Assembly (NCBI RefSeq): GCF_035046485.1
Contig: NC_085137.1
Location: 40,665,155-40,729,154 of the forward strand
Reading direction: 5' to 3'
DNA: 64,000 nucleotides
Origin: Aedes albopictus
Taxonomy: Eukaryota; Arthropoda; Insecta; Diptera; Culicidae
Numbering within the stretch: the first letter of the stretch is position 1; each line of letters opens with the position of its first letter. This document shows positions 37,125 to 49,359 of this stretch, one piece after another. The translations under genes were made by a program, and so were the position numbers. Below the pieces are notes generated by a model. The model saw only the letters and a program-made list of their open reading frames with translations. It was not told the origin of the DNA and made no database searches.

Positions 37125-39605
37125 CAGTGTTTCAAACAATTGGGTTTTTAAATTAAGAAAAATGTATCGATTTTTTTATTTTATACGAAAGAGCAGCTTT
37201 TTCTGAGTCACTATGATTTTTTTCAGATTTTTAGAACTTTGTTTTGGTACCTAAAATCAATTTCAAAGATATTTTTTGAAATCACCTTTTGACAGCTGGG
37301 TAACTGTTTGACAGCTCCACCCAGTACAAAATGCGACGAGGGGTGATTCGACAAATCGTTCCCATACAAACTTCAATTTGATTTTTAAATAGGTTCCCGT
37401 GCACCAAAATTCATGAAAATTTGGATTTCGGCTCAGTTTCGCATGCAGATTCAGAATATGGAATTATCTTAACACCGCTAAAGAAGCCAATTGTCCGTAC
37501 AGTAATTTTTTTGTCAAAATATTTTTTTTATTCAAATGTTTATAACTTTTTTATGCGTCAATCAAAAACGCTGAAATTTTGACCAATCATGAACCATATA
37601 TTAAAGCTCCATTGGTAAAATTTTGTGCGAAATCGAATAAGTTTTCTAAAAGTTATAGAACTTTTAGTAAAACTTATAAGATTTTTGAAAACATTTTGAA
37701 ATTTTTTTTTTCAATCTTTTTTGTGTTACATCTTATTCCTAAAGCTTTCGTATGCAGCTATGTTTGAAGTTTTATATTCACTACAAAAAATATGCTTATG
37801 TAGTTGACGATGTTTAAAAATTTACCATATTTTGCACATATAATCTGCCAAACGTTTTCCACCAATAAAAGTGCATTAACTAAACGAAAAATCCATAGGA
37901 CCTACTCTTCATATAGAGTTTAGTAAGTCCTGTATAAAAATATTACATTAGGAGAGTTTAAATTAGTTGAAAACACTTGACACTTTTATTGATCAAAATA
38001 TGATAAATTTCCAAATTAAACTCTCAACATATACAGATTTTTCATATTTTTTGTAGTGAATATAAAACCTCAAACGAAGCTACATATGAAAGCCTTAGGT
38101 ATAAGCTGTAACACAGAAAAAAATGGAAAAAGTTTCATCAAGTACATATTGAGATATAATGTTTTAAAAATGTATTCAAAAATCTTTTAAGTTTTACTAA
38201 AAGTTCTATAACTTTCAGAAAACTTATTCGATCTCGCTCAAAGTTTTACCAATGGAGCTTTAATATACACTCCCGTTCAAAAGTTTGGGGTCACCCCCTC
38301 AAAAACATGTCATTTTTTTGGGCCCATATCTCCGCCAATTTGCGTCCGATTTCAAAACCCTAGGTTTCATTTAAAAGATAATAAGTCAAAGAAACTTTGA
38401 ACATGATTTAAAAGAAACTTTTTCAAAAAATTTTGTATGTAAACTTAACCCAAAGTTGCCAAATTTTCTAAAAAATGAATATAAACTTACGGCAGTGTCG
38501 CTGGAAGTTGGGTCGACCAAATTTTAAGATGAGAGCGGTAATATGACCCATTTTCTATTAGCTTTCAACTGCTTTTTACAGAACTTAGCTAAAAAATCTA
38601 GAAAAAAAGTTATTAAGTAAATTAATCCTTGATGTCATCGACCAAAAGTTTGGGGTCACCCCTCAAAATGCTGTATCGGCCAAAAGTTTGGGGTCAATAT
38701 CGTAAAACATGGAAAAGTGATTTGTTGATATCTTTGTCATCTTTCATTCAATTTTAATTCTTCTTGGCTTATTTGAAACAAAATGAATGATACTTACTGC
38801 ATAGACATTGAACCACACATATTTGTTGAAATTTACTTACTAAAACTTAACGTAAAGTTGCCTCATTTTTTTAAGCGTGGTAAAATGTGCTAACTTTACA
38901 TAACATTTTTATATACAAAAATCGTTAAATACGTTAAGTTGAAGACATCAAACGTAAATTTAGTTAATTATCTTTGAAATGAGCCAAAAATAATTAAAAT
39001 TTAACTACAGATGACGAAGATATCACCAAATCACTTTTCCATGTTTTACGAAAGTGACCCCAAACTTTTGGCCGATACATCATATTGAGGGGTGACCCCA
39101 AACTTTTGGTCGATGACATCAAGGATTGATTTACTTAATAACTTTTTTTCTAGATTTTTTAGCTAAGTTCTGTAAAAAGCAGTTGAAAGCTAATAGAAAA
39201 TGGGTCATATTACCGCTCTCATCTTAAAATTTGGTCGACCCAACTTCCAGCGACACTGCCGTAAGTTTATATTCATTTTTTAGAAAATTTGGCAACTTTG
39301 GGTTAAGTTAACAAACAAAATTTTTTGAAAAAGTTTCTTTTAAATCATGTTCAAAGTTTCTTTGACTTATTATCTTTTGAATGAAACCTAGGGTTTTGGA
39401 ATCGGACGCAAATTGGCGGAGATATGGGCCTAAAAAAATGACATGTTTTTGAGGGGGTGACCCCAAACTTTTGAACGGGAGTGTATGGGTTATAATTGGT
39501 CAAAATTTCAGCGTTTTTGATTGACGTATAAAAAAGTTATAAACATTTAAATGAAAAATTATTTTGGCCAAAAAATTACTGTACGCACAATTGTTTGATA
39601 CACTG
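37125..39605. mobile_element. Outer foldback element interrupted by another
   Basis: The left end CAGTGTTTCAAACAATTG pairs with the right end CAATTGTTTGATACACTG, flanked by TA (37123-37124 and 39606-39607). Long arms include TTCAGCGTTTTTGATTGACG and the AGCTCCATTGGTAAAA region. The right arm is broken after GAGCTTTAATA by the element at 38268-39483 and resumes beyond it, so the uninterrupted length was about 1.26 kb. Confidence 0.82.
38268..39483. mobile_element. Inner foldback element, near-perfect palindrome
   Basis: The ends CACTCCCGTTCAAAAGTTTG and its inverse complement are flanked by TA (38266-38267 and 39484-39485). The two arms are nearly identical over several hundred bases (GGGGTCACCCCCTC, TCTCCGCCAATTTGCG, GGCAGTGTCGCTGGAAGTTG). 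The inner words CCAAAAGTTTGGGGTCA recur several times. The high arm identity points to a recent insertion. Confidence 0.88.
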
Positions 39606-39607
39606 TA

Positions 39608-42523
39608 GATGTTGCTTCGGGAACTCGCCCAGAAGTTGCTACGGTTATTATTCAAAAATATCTTTCGTGATCTCTTTCAGAATCTCCTTCAAAAACTGAA
39701 TTCGTTCTAAAGTTACGTAAGAAATTCTTCCGAAAGTTCCACTGTGTTTTTTTTAGAAGTTTCTTAGGAAATTCTCCTAGGAGTTTTCCAAAAGCTCCTC
39801 CGAGAACCTTTCCAGAAGGTCCTTCATGGGTTCTTTCAGTAGTTCCTTCGGGAATTGTACCAGAAGTTTTTCAGAGAAATCTTCTCGAAATTTCTCTGGA
39901 AATTCTGTAAATATTTCACCTGAAAACTCTCCCGATTTCTGTTTTCATTTTTTTCCGTAATTTTCTTCACAAGTTGCCGTGAAAATTCTTCCGGAAGTTT
40001 TTTAATTAAGGATAAAAAACCTCAAGAAATTCTTGAGGAAGGGTATTTCTTCTGACAGTTTATTATTACAGAAATTTTTAAAGGAGATTATTCAAGAATA
40101 CTTACAGAAGTTTCTACAGAGATTACGTAGAGCGCTATCGACTTAAATTATTTATAACTTGGAAAGTTTCTCGGCTTCGCAGTCACTAAACGCAATTAAA
40201 CGACTATGTATCGATCTATATCCGATGTTTCCGTGTTCATTACACCTTCTTCAGGGAATCAGTGCTCGTAATCCACCAAAAAGACCGTTGGACAGACAGT
40301 GAAGGTGTTCCGTATTCAGATATTTTTAAAAAACTTTTTTTGTTGTACAGAGAGATTTTTGCCAACACTTTTTTGGAAAATTTTAGACGGATCATGCTAG
40401 AACCGAGCCTGCAGAACGAAAACAATTTCTAATTCCCCGAAACGTCGAATATACAGCGATATATAGGCGTTTGATTGCGTTTGGTGACTGCGAAGCCAAG
40501 AAACTTCCCCGCTTATACAGAGATTACTTCAGGGCTTCATCCTAGAGTTCTTTTCCGGTAATTCTTGCAATAGTTCCTCCAGTAATCCACCGAAAGCTCT
40601 TGCGGGGATGCTTCGGAAATTTCTTAATTTCTTCTTCTCATTGGATTCATACAGAATTTTCATCTAGAATTTACCTGCATTTTCATCTAATTTAATATTT
40701 GTCCGGAATTCCGTCGGCATTCTCCTTCAATAGGGAAAATTCCTGATAAAGCTCACAAGACTAATTCTACACTAATATTCTTGAGAAAATCAATGTTCTT
40801 GAAAGAAATCCTGGAGAAATATCTAAATGCATTGCCAGGAAAATCAAAGAAATTCAAAAATAACTAGAACAAAATATTACGAGATTTAGAAGAAATGACC
40901 GAAGGAACACTTTGCAGAAAGAACCCAGAAATTAACGGAGAAACTTAAAAAAAAATTCTGGAAAACTCTTTATCGGGAGAGCTCATGCACAAATATATGG
41001 AAGAAATTCTTGGGGCATTTCCGAAGAAACTCTCGGAGGAACTCCTGAAGGAATCTCGAAGGAACCTTCAGAGAAACTCCCGCAGGAACTCTTGAAGGAA
41101 TGCTCGAAAGAATTTCAAGATAAACACCTGAAAGCATTCCTAGAGGAATTCCTGACAAAAGCCTTAAAAAAATCTTGAGTAATCCGTAAAAAATTGCCGA
41201 AGAAACTGAAAATTGTTTATTATGACCAGGATTATTTTCTGAAAAAAAAAACTCTTGAGGGAATTCTTAGAAAAACTCCTGTAAATATTTTTACGGATAA
41301 ATTCTTAAAAAGATAGCGTTTATTTATTTATTTTTTTATTTTGTATATTATAACGAAGTATCAAGGTATCTTCTGATTTTTTTTTCTAGTGGAAAATGTA
41401 TATCAATGTTACAGAAATCATTTTCAATTATTCTTTCCTCTAACTGTGTGTGGGAACCGCTTTCGAAAATATTGCTCCGTTATTTTAGAAAGAAAGTCAA
41501 AATAAAAAAAAAAAAACAGATTTATTTTAAAGGAATTCTCGGATTACATTCTGAAAAATATCCCAAAGGAGTTCTTGAAGGAATTCCAGGAACTCTAGGA
41601 GGGGTTTCTGGACGAAACTTTTGAAATTATTAGGAATTGTTGAAAAAAAAAAAAAACAAACAGAAATTATCAAAGAAATTCACAAAAAAAAATCACAGGA
41701 AATCACAAAGGAATCAATTCTGTAACAAATTGCTGATGAAATCTCAGTAGCAAGTTCAAAAAAATAAAAATGCCAATCTCAAAAGAATTCCATAGAAATT
41801 GTTGATGAAGTTCCCGGAGTAATTACTGAACGGTTTTCCAAAGGAATAGCCAGATGAATTTCCAAAGTTATTGCCGAACGAATTTCCCAAGAAATTGCTA
41901 GAAAATGTGTTATAGTTATTGCCGAAAGAATTTAAAAAATGGATTCCTAATTAAATTTCCTAAGAAATAAAAAAACGTCTCCGCCTTGACAGAATTCTCA
42001 GAAAAAATTTTGAAAAATTTTGCGGACGAACTCATAATCGAATTCTCGGTGGAACTCCCGATGCAATCTCCGAAGAAGCTCTTGAAGGAATTCCAGGAAA
42101 AACTCGTGAAGGAATTATAGGAGTTCTCCGAGAGAATTTCCGGAGTAGCTCTTGAATGAATTCCCAGATAAATTCCTGGACTGGTTTCTGGTAGGAACTT
42201 TTGAAATTATTTCCGAAGAAGCTTCTCGAGCAATTCACGGAAAAATCTTGAAGAAATTCAAGGAGGAAAACTAGAGGAGGATTGTTGAGGATTATTTAAA
42301 AAAAAAACACTAAAATGTAATGTTCAAAAAAAAACATAACAAAAAGAATTTCTGAAAGAAAATTACTGAAGAATTTTATATAGGATTAGCGAGATCCAAA
42401 TTTCCAAAGTAATTGCCAAAAGAATTTCCATTGCTCGGAGAATTTTCTTAGTAACTGCCGAAAGAATTTCCAAATGAGTTCCTAACGAAATTTCCGACGA
42501 AATTTAAAAAAAAAATGAAGTGC
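39608..42523. repeat. Degenerate 12-bp-period repeat block, main part
   Basis: Mixed orientation, strongly eroded copies of the GGAATTCCTCC monomer (as TTCTTCCGAAAGTTCC, GGAATTCCTGAC, GGAATTCCAGG and similar) separated by A-rich indels. Small ORFs rich in Ile-Pro-Ser or Glu-Phe (for example 40970-41158 and 42032-42238 on the minus strand) derive from it. A hairpin MITE at 40161-40509 lies inside. Confidence 0.6.
40161..40509. mobile_element. Hairpin MITE with termini of about 40 bp
   Basis: The left GGAAAGTTTCTCGGCTTCGC followed by AGTCACTAAACGCAAT pairs with the right ATTGCGTTTGGTGACT followed by GCGAAGCCAAGAAACTTCC. The interior is AT-rich and non-coding. Confidence 0.75.
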
Positions 42524-42733
42524 AGTATAGATTCCCGGGCGTCTCTGGTTAGCCTAGTGGTTAAGGCAATGGAATCGCCAATACGGAGACGGCGGGTTCG
42601 ATTCCAATTCCAGTTGGATTTTTTTTTCTCAACTCCCTGGGCATAGTGTATCATTGTCCTTGTCGCACAATATACAAATTCATGCAATGGCAAGAAAAGA
42701 AAGCTCTTCAATTAATAACTGTGGAAATGCTCA

Positions 42734-45700
42734 CACGGTGTGCCAAAAACCGTTATTAACAAATAAAAATGTCCACCCAAATGGCACCCAGCATTCGAAA
42801 GATATATTATTCTAGTATCTCCTCTGAAAATTTGAAAATCTTTCATCGAGGGAAACTAAAGTTTTTGTGATTTGAAGATTTTGAGCCTTTTCTATAGAAT
42901 TTTCTTATATGAGTAAATATGCGCGCACGGTGTGCCTGATACCGCTATTAACAAATAAAAATGTACTCCAAACTAACACCCGGCATTCGAAAGATATACT
43001 ATTCTAGTATCTCCTCCGAAAATTTGAAAATGTTTTATCGAGGGAAACCAAAGGTTTTATTGTTTGAAGATTTTCCTCTATTTTCATAGAATTAACTCAT
43101 TTATGGGTATATTGTCATACGGTGCTCTTAATATCATAAACAAATAATCAACAAAATTTTAAAAACAAGGTTCGTATTATGAGATGAGAAAAAAGAGAAC
43201 AGAAGTGTCATAGCGAAAAAATTTTCGAAAAATATTGGAACGGGACTTCACAGTTCAAGACCGAAGTTTGAATTGAGAACTTGGGGATTTAAATTGATAT
43301 ACGCATTAGGGTTTCTAGGGTCCCAAACCCCTATTATTTTTTTTCTCATCCCATAACGCGAACTAGTGTTGAACGGTGTAATGAGTTCATAAATCTCAAA
43401 AGAACAATATTCAAGCAACTTCTCTGAAAATTTGACAACATTTCATTGAGTGGAATGTCAATTACCATGATGTGAGAATATAATTAATATTCCACAGTTC
43501 TACCTGTTACTCGAATACAAATAAAAATGTGGCACGCTCACGGCGTTGATTACATAATCTTTCTAAGAGTTTGACACCGTTTTTTTTTGTTTTTAAGCAA
43601 GGTATCTTGTCGATGAATTTGAAAACGTTTCATGGTGAAACGAGAGTTAAAGTGAATTAACTGCCCAAGGTTTTGGTATTCGTAGGAAGCTTTGTAAATC
43701 ATTGGTATAATGTTTTAGATATTGAAGCTTTTGAAGTATACCTAAATGCTAATCGTTTTACTAGCCAGCTTTTATACGTCATGTTACTAACGTGTTTGCC
43801 GTGAATTCAGAAATATTTCATTTGAATGATCATCAGTAACAACAATTTTAAGCTTGATTTCTATTACATTGGAGATATGGATACTATCGTTTTGCCTATA
43901 AACACGTTAAAGACACTGTTACCGCGACCACTGTGCGGTGCGGCAGTTAGTCCAGAGTGTGAAGCACCCGGCTCATCCCTACGCACCGAAACACTTCGCA
44001 CTGCTTGATTGTGGATAAATTTATTACGATGATACACACGCTGTGTCTGAAACAGCCTCGACAGTAGTCAGTTAGCGCAGTTAGCGAGTACGTAGTAACC
44101 CAAGTAACAATTTTGATTTTATCGAAGTTTTTTAGCGATTCAAAAACCCTAATCATAAAACCATTGATGCCGACTTGAAAATACTCTCGAGTTCCTTTAT
44201 GCCTCCAAAAGTCCACGATCTGGCTAGTTGGCCCAGCCTTATTATGATCTACAGGACTTCGTATGCAAACCGGCTTAGGATTTCAGGTTGTATCTTAGTT
44301 TTATAAACCTTCCAAATATAACTATATTCTGACTTGTCAAATATTTGTTTTGATTATTTTTCACTATCAATGTTCGATCGTCAGAATAAATTATGCTTGG
44401 TTTATTATTCAGCCATCAATTGGAAAGATGCCGGTCTGGAATTCAGGTTTGTTTTTCAATTTCAATACGTGTCAGGAGACATGCAAAGGGAAATTTGTCG
44501 TGAATGTGATTGTGATAATACCAAAAAATAAGTGCGCCACACAAACTGTGAATTAATAGGAAGTTAAATGCATTTAATATTCTCGGTGGAATTGGGCGTG
44601 AAAAAGGTTTTTTCAACATAGCGGAGTTTCAAAAACATTATGTAGTTTTTCTGGAAGTAATATGACGGAAACGTGTTGAATCGTTAAGTTTGATCTTAAG
44701 CGCTGTACGTGAAATCATAAAATTGAGTAATGATTTTTCTGTATTTACATAAATTATCCCGGCTAGGCGACATATTTTTCTGATAAAACTCTGCATTCCT
44801 GATGATTTCTCCAATAGGGCTAACCCTCCTAAGCTGGCCATAACTGAGCTTATGATAGAACTAACGGTCTTATCACAGCATTTCATACGGCCACGAAATC
44901 TTTTGTTGGTTCTAAGCGTTGTCTCACAGTTTTGTTTATTTGTTTACAAAAAGAAATAATTCCGACAACAACCGCAAATGCAAGATTTATTGAAATGGCA
45001 TATAATTAGTGATAAAACCAATTCATGACCACTTGAAAGTCTTTAAATGGCGATGTTTATAGCTGAAGTTATATGATAGTTTTATGGAATGCCAAAGGTG
45101 CAAAGTGAAAAACTACCACATAAAACTAGTATAGAACAACTAGCTTTTTCACATGCTCGTGTAAAACCATGATAAAACATGAATAAATCTTCAAGGCATG
45201 CTGATTGTTACTTGGGAAGTGCTCTTTATAGTAAAAGTACTCTGTAGTATAGAGATTTAATAGAATTGTAGCGCAAGTTAAATAGTTTATAGTATAATAT
45301 TTTTTTTCTAAATGCTATTGAGTTTATTGAAATATATTTGCAGCTTTGAAGCTGCCCAGTTTAGTGACTACAGGAACTGTGTTTCTCTCTAACTTGCGCC
45401 AACAGACATCTACTGAGTTTTGTAACAGTATCGCAAAAAATGTGATATATAATCAAAGTTTTAGATGAGTTACAAAATATATATTCATTGCGAGGAATGA
45501 TTAACATGAGAAATTGAAATAATATTCAATGAAGTTACTACATTTTCAATATACTTAATCATATCTTATATTTTCAAACCACTGTAATTTGCGATCGTTT
45601 CAATGAAATGTTGTCAAATTTCCAGAGAAGTTGTTAACGAGTGTTGTATCTTTGGAATGATGTTTGTGAAACTTATTAATATTTGTTTATTATTTGAAAA

Positions 45701-46084
45701 GCCATTGAAACATCCTATGACAATATTGCCAAATATGAGCTAATTCTATGAAAATAGAGGAAAACCTTCAAACAGTAAAAACTTTCGTTTCCAATTTTTC
45801 TGAGGTGATGCTAAAATGAAATATCTTTCGAATAACGGGTGGCAATATGATCTATATTTTTATTAGTTAACAGTGGTTCCAGGCACACCGTGCGCGCATA
45901 TTTACTCATATAAGAAAATTCTATAGAAATGGCTCAAAATCTTCAAATCACAAAAACTTTAGTTTCCCTCGATGAAAGATTTTCAAATTTTCAGAGTAGA
46001 TACTAGAATAGTATATCTTTCGAATGCCGGGTGCCATTTGGGTGGACATTTTTATTTGTTAATAACGGTTTATGGCACACCGTG
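42734..46084. mobile_element. 3.35-kb Transib-like inverted-repeat element
   Basis: The termini CACGGTGTGCC / GGCACACCGTG are inverted and flanked by a 5-bp duplication GCTCA (42729-42733 and 46085-46089). The arms of about 350 bp hold two or more tandem subunits, each starting with the CACGGTGTGCC word (42734 and about 42918), and similarly on the right (about 45890 and 46076). A 5-bp duplication with CAC...GTG ends is the hallmark of the Transib superfamily, source of the RAG1 recombinase; the heptamer differs by one base from CACAGTG. No transposase is recognised, so it is non-autonomous. Confidence 0.7.
44099..45216. mobile_element. Possible nested element with CCCAAGTAACAA termini
   Basis: CCCAAGTAACAA at the left and TTGTTACTTGGG at the right are inverse complements inside the Transib-like element. 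Similar TTACTTGGGC termini occur in the small MITE at 33427-33557, suggesting a related family. I did not find a clear target duplication, so the boundaries are tentative. Confidence 0.45.
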
Positions 46085-46234
46085 GCTCAAAGAACGCTAA
46101 GTTGAAGAGAGGCAGGCCAAGTTCCAATGGGACATAGAGCCATAAAGAAGAAGAAGAAGTATGGATTTTCAAAGAAATTGCAGTAAGAAGTTTCAAAGGA
46201 ATTGTCTAAGAAATTACTAAAGTCAACTCCAAAT

Positions 46235-46310
46235 GCTCCGGTGGGAATGGAACCCACGATTTCCTATTTGCTTGTTAGGCGTTTATTTACCTACAAGCTA
46301 TGTCGGGTAC
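46235..46310 (-). repeat. tRNA-like SINE fragment
   Basis: Read on the minus strand it has a TAGCTTGTAGG-like A-box region and a GGTTCCATTCCC box B with tRNA-like spacing. It is not a complete tRNA cloverleaf and probably belongs to a truncated SINE. Confidence 0.4.
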
Positions 46311-46349
46311 ACAGAAAGAAATTCTGAAATCTACACGTTACGTAAATAT

Positions 46350-46520
46350 ATATATTTTTTTTATCTGTATTAACGAGATTTTTGGCCCTAGGCTAGTTCA
46401 TCTCGGGACCACCGCTGTACCTACCTTCCGAAGGAAGAACTCACATTTTGTGAGTTTGTCGGGAGTGGGATTCGATCCCAGGTCCTCGGCGTGATAATCA
46501 CGTGCGTTAACCATCACACC
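46350..46520 (-). mobile_element. Feilai-like SINE with 13-bp target duplication
   Basis: On the minus strand box A (GATGGTTAACGCACG) and box B (GGGATCGAATCCC) are followed by the characteristic CCCGACAAACTCACAAAATG and GAGATGAACTAGCCTAGGGC segments. Perfect direct repeats GTTACGTAAATAT flank it (46337-46349 and 46521-46533). Well preserved and apparently young. Confidence 0.88.
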
Positions 46521-46533
46521 GTTACGTAAATAT

Positions 46534-47394
46534 TAGAACGTTTATATTTTCATTTCATTTCATTCGATTTTACATAAAATATTGTCTTGCACGCAAAGTT
46601 GTACGCTAGTTGCCGACTGAAGGTAACCTGTAATTTTACAATCCAATGGAGGATTGTGTTTAAATTGATAGAGGTCATTTTGTCACAGCGAACTCGATGT
46701 AACAATTTTGAACTGTGTAGAACTGAATCCGAATCCATCATAGCACATAGAGGATATTGAAGTTGAAGACCGATATGACTTTGATTTACATGTACACAAT
46801 AGTACACACATGTAGTGTATCTAGTTCCATCCGTAGAGGTACATAATCTAAACGCGTTTTTAGCGTTAGTTTAGCGCTCAAATGTAAATAACATGAAACT
46901 ATTGTCTGGTGTGAGGAGGGGTGTATTAAGGCTGATTTGCCTGACAATGAAACTTCACCAACTATTGTGTGCGTCCTTCACAGTCTGAATTACACCAAAA
47001 TCTTAGGCAGTCCTGCATTTCCTAAAATTGCTTGTACTAAACTGTAATTCAGTTTTCTAGAAGCTCACAAAAGTGGTTACTACCTTACCACCATTCTATA
47101 GGCCGCCAAAAAGACCTACATAATGAATAACTCGAAAGAGATTTCCATTTCTGTCCAGTACCACCTTTTTTATGCCGAAACCCGTAATAGGTATGTGTAG
47201 CTCCACTAGGGCATCCAATATACGGATCTCTACCCACACTCGCCACAGCCATCGACCCAAGACAAATGAACTAATAACAGCTCCAAGCAGATGCCTACCC
47301 CTTTACCACGGCATCTGCCACGGTTTCAGTCGTCTTTCTACCATTTTTGGTGGATCGAGGGTATCATATCGCATTACACGACTCAATTATTAGG
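46534..47394. other. Intergenic DNA, nothing recognised
   Basis: Balanced composition, no tandem repeats or inverted termini seen. ORFs at 46550-46807 (minus) and 47172-47393 (plus) have no domain. Confidence 0.5.
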
Positions 47395-47640
47395 TTAATA
47401 TTTCATCCCGCAGTCATGCACAGAATTACCGAGTGCCGCCAGTAGCAGCGACAACGACTCCAACGGACGGTTAATGCCCGATTCATGTTTTGGGACCGCA
47501 TAGTTGATCCGATTTCGCCGTGTGGATGATGACTTAGGCCCCTCGGGTCGGACGTCGTCGTGATCGATTCCCCACTTTCGCTTTTCCGTGCAATCGGCGT
47601 AAAACTCGAGCGGGTGCTTCACGGGGCTATCGTGATCCAT
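47395..47640 (-). CDS. Possible first coding exon, product unknown
   Basis: An 81-codon ORF on the minus strand beginning MDHDSPVKHPLEFYADC. Codon third positions are GC-rich until CTACTGGCGGCACTCG, where a GTAATT donor-like site (about 47427) occurs; the codons after it look non-coding. The likely coding part is therefore about 70 codons, rich in charged residues, with a Leu-rich end (RPLESLSLLLAALG). I do not recognise the family and see no following exon at lower coordinates. The region 47641-47900 upstream is GC-rich and could hold its promoter. It could equally be a chance ORF. Confidence 0.28.
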   Translation of the reverse strand: MDHDSPVKHPLEFYADCTEKRKWGIDHDDVRPEGPKSSSTRRNRINYAVPKHESGINRPLESLSLLLAALGNSVHDCGMKY

Positions 47641-49359
47641 AAAAAAAAAACAACTGAGCTACACAGACGGTTTCTAGGGTCTCTCTAGAATCTGTCACTT
47701 CGGTAGTGGGTGCGGTGCCGCGCCGAGCGGTCGGACGGAACCTTTGCCATTTTGTCGTGTGAGAGAATCGAGTCGCTCCGACGACGGGGCGAAAGGGGCC
47801 CGCTCATCGCTGGTGACCTCCTTTGTTCTGTCGTTCCGTGAAGGAACGATTTAAAATTCAAATTAAAACCAGTCTACGGGCGCTTGGGAGCTGACCCAAA
47901 CCAGAAGCTCCACTCAGCTCAGCTCGTAGCAGCTGCTGTTTTGTGTATATGTAAGTCACTCATAAGTAACTAGAAGAGTTGAACGCTTCCTACTAGATAT
48001 GTAGGTACACGTAGCTGGTTGAGCAAGTCGAGTCGAGCCCGCACATGTGACTCCCGTAGCCGCGGAAGATCGATGCAATTATCATTAATGTGCCTCTCTC
48101 TGGCTCTATCACACACATACATCACTCGGTCCGGTCGTTGCAACTACGATAGCAAATGTGCAAAGCTCGCCGATCTCCATACCCCTCACCCCATATCGGT
48201 TGAAGAGTCTGCCACCTTTAGGAGATCACTCTAACGACAACGACACTAGATGTACGTCGCGTCTAGTAGCTAAGCTACTACCCAAGTGGCAGGAAAATAA
48301 ATTGGTCAAGATTATGGGTCTGTGGGAAACGGCGACGGTGTATCATCCAAGCCAACCAGCAGCAGCTGAACAAACGACTCTATTTCCATCCGACGACCAC
48401 GACGAGGTCCCTCCTTTGGGCTGATCTAGACCGTACGATGACGACGCAAAGGCCTACAGAGATAAGCATCAATCTCCCGAACCGAAAGCCTTGAGGGATA
48501 ACGCTCTCCTTTGAGTGAGATGTGTATTTGTTTGGAATGGAGGTCTTTGGATTTCCCACGTGATACATGAGAAGGGGTTTTTCGAGTAGACGGATATGGT
48601 GGGTCGGGCATCCGTTAGTATATCGGTTTTGAGGAGGGGGGAATAGATTGAGACATTTATCGTGGTGTGGCTCTTGAATTGGTTTTCATTTTAATATCTT
48701 TGCTGAAAAGAAACATCACAAAACCCTTACACGGCCACCATAATGGCTGACTTCTACCCCTACTCACCTTTCCAAATAACCAAAGGCAGAACTTTGGTGC
48801 CTGTCATTGTCCTCTTGATATTGATCGATCAGCCTGCAGTGATAGTGATGGTAGTGTAATATCAGTTGTCAACTGACATGACTGATATTGTACAGATATT
48901 ATCTCAACACGCCTTACGTTAAGTTTATAATTGAAAATAACTCGGAAATAACAGTGATAAATTCTACCAGGGGTTTTCAGAACTTTTGTTTCACTGTGAA
49001 CTTTCTGAAAATAAATTGCTACACAGTGTACATTTTGGAAAGATGAAGTTCTTTGTTTATTCAAATGTGTTTATGAAATTATATTTATTCATGGAAAATA
49101 TTGTTCAAAGATTTCTGGGGAGGTTCTTAAAATATTCTAAGATTGGTGACCGTTTTCAAAAATTATTTTTAATATACTCATCTCAGATTCTAAGACTAAC
49201 TCTTGAAAGATCTGAGGTATATTCCCAGAAAAAAAAACCATAAGGATACTTCCCGTAAGATGCTTGGTAATTTGCGTGAAAATTGGATATTGCTGATTGT
49301 TTTCTGTCCTCGGGTTACTTTTAAAACAACTAATTAGAAACCAGCAAATTCAATCAATA
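47641..49359. other. Unique-looking intergenic DNA
   Basis: GC-richer from 47641 to about 48620 with no inverted termini and few repeats, then AT-rich. Overlapping 60-90-codon ORFs on both strands lack domains. The first part could be promoter or 5' untranslated sequence for the possible exon at 47395-47640. Confidence 0.4.

Larger units (their letters stand above)
42534..46158 (+). mobile_element. Feilai-like SINE split by a DNA transposon
   Basis: The 5' part (42534-42733) has tRNA-type promoter boxes: TAGCCTAGTGGTTAAGG (box A) and GGTTCGATTCC (box B). The 3' part (46085-46158), GCTCAAAGAACGCTAAG through an (AAG)n tail, is the usual SINE 3' end. The halves are separated by the element at 42734-46084. 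Outside the halves a near-perfect target duplication (AGTATAGATT at 42524-42533, AGTATGGATT at 46159-46168) shows they were one insertion. Confidence 0.82.

Noticed and set aside
42534..42733. A functional tRNA gene
   Set aside because: A and B boxes are present but there is no complete cloverleaf, and the sequence continues into a SINE body with flanking target duplications. The tRNA-like stretches near 46240, 46490 and 50690 are rejected likewise.
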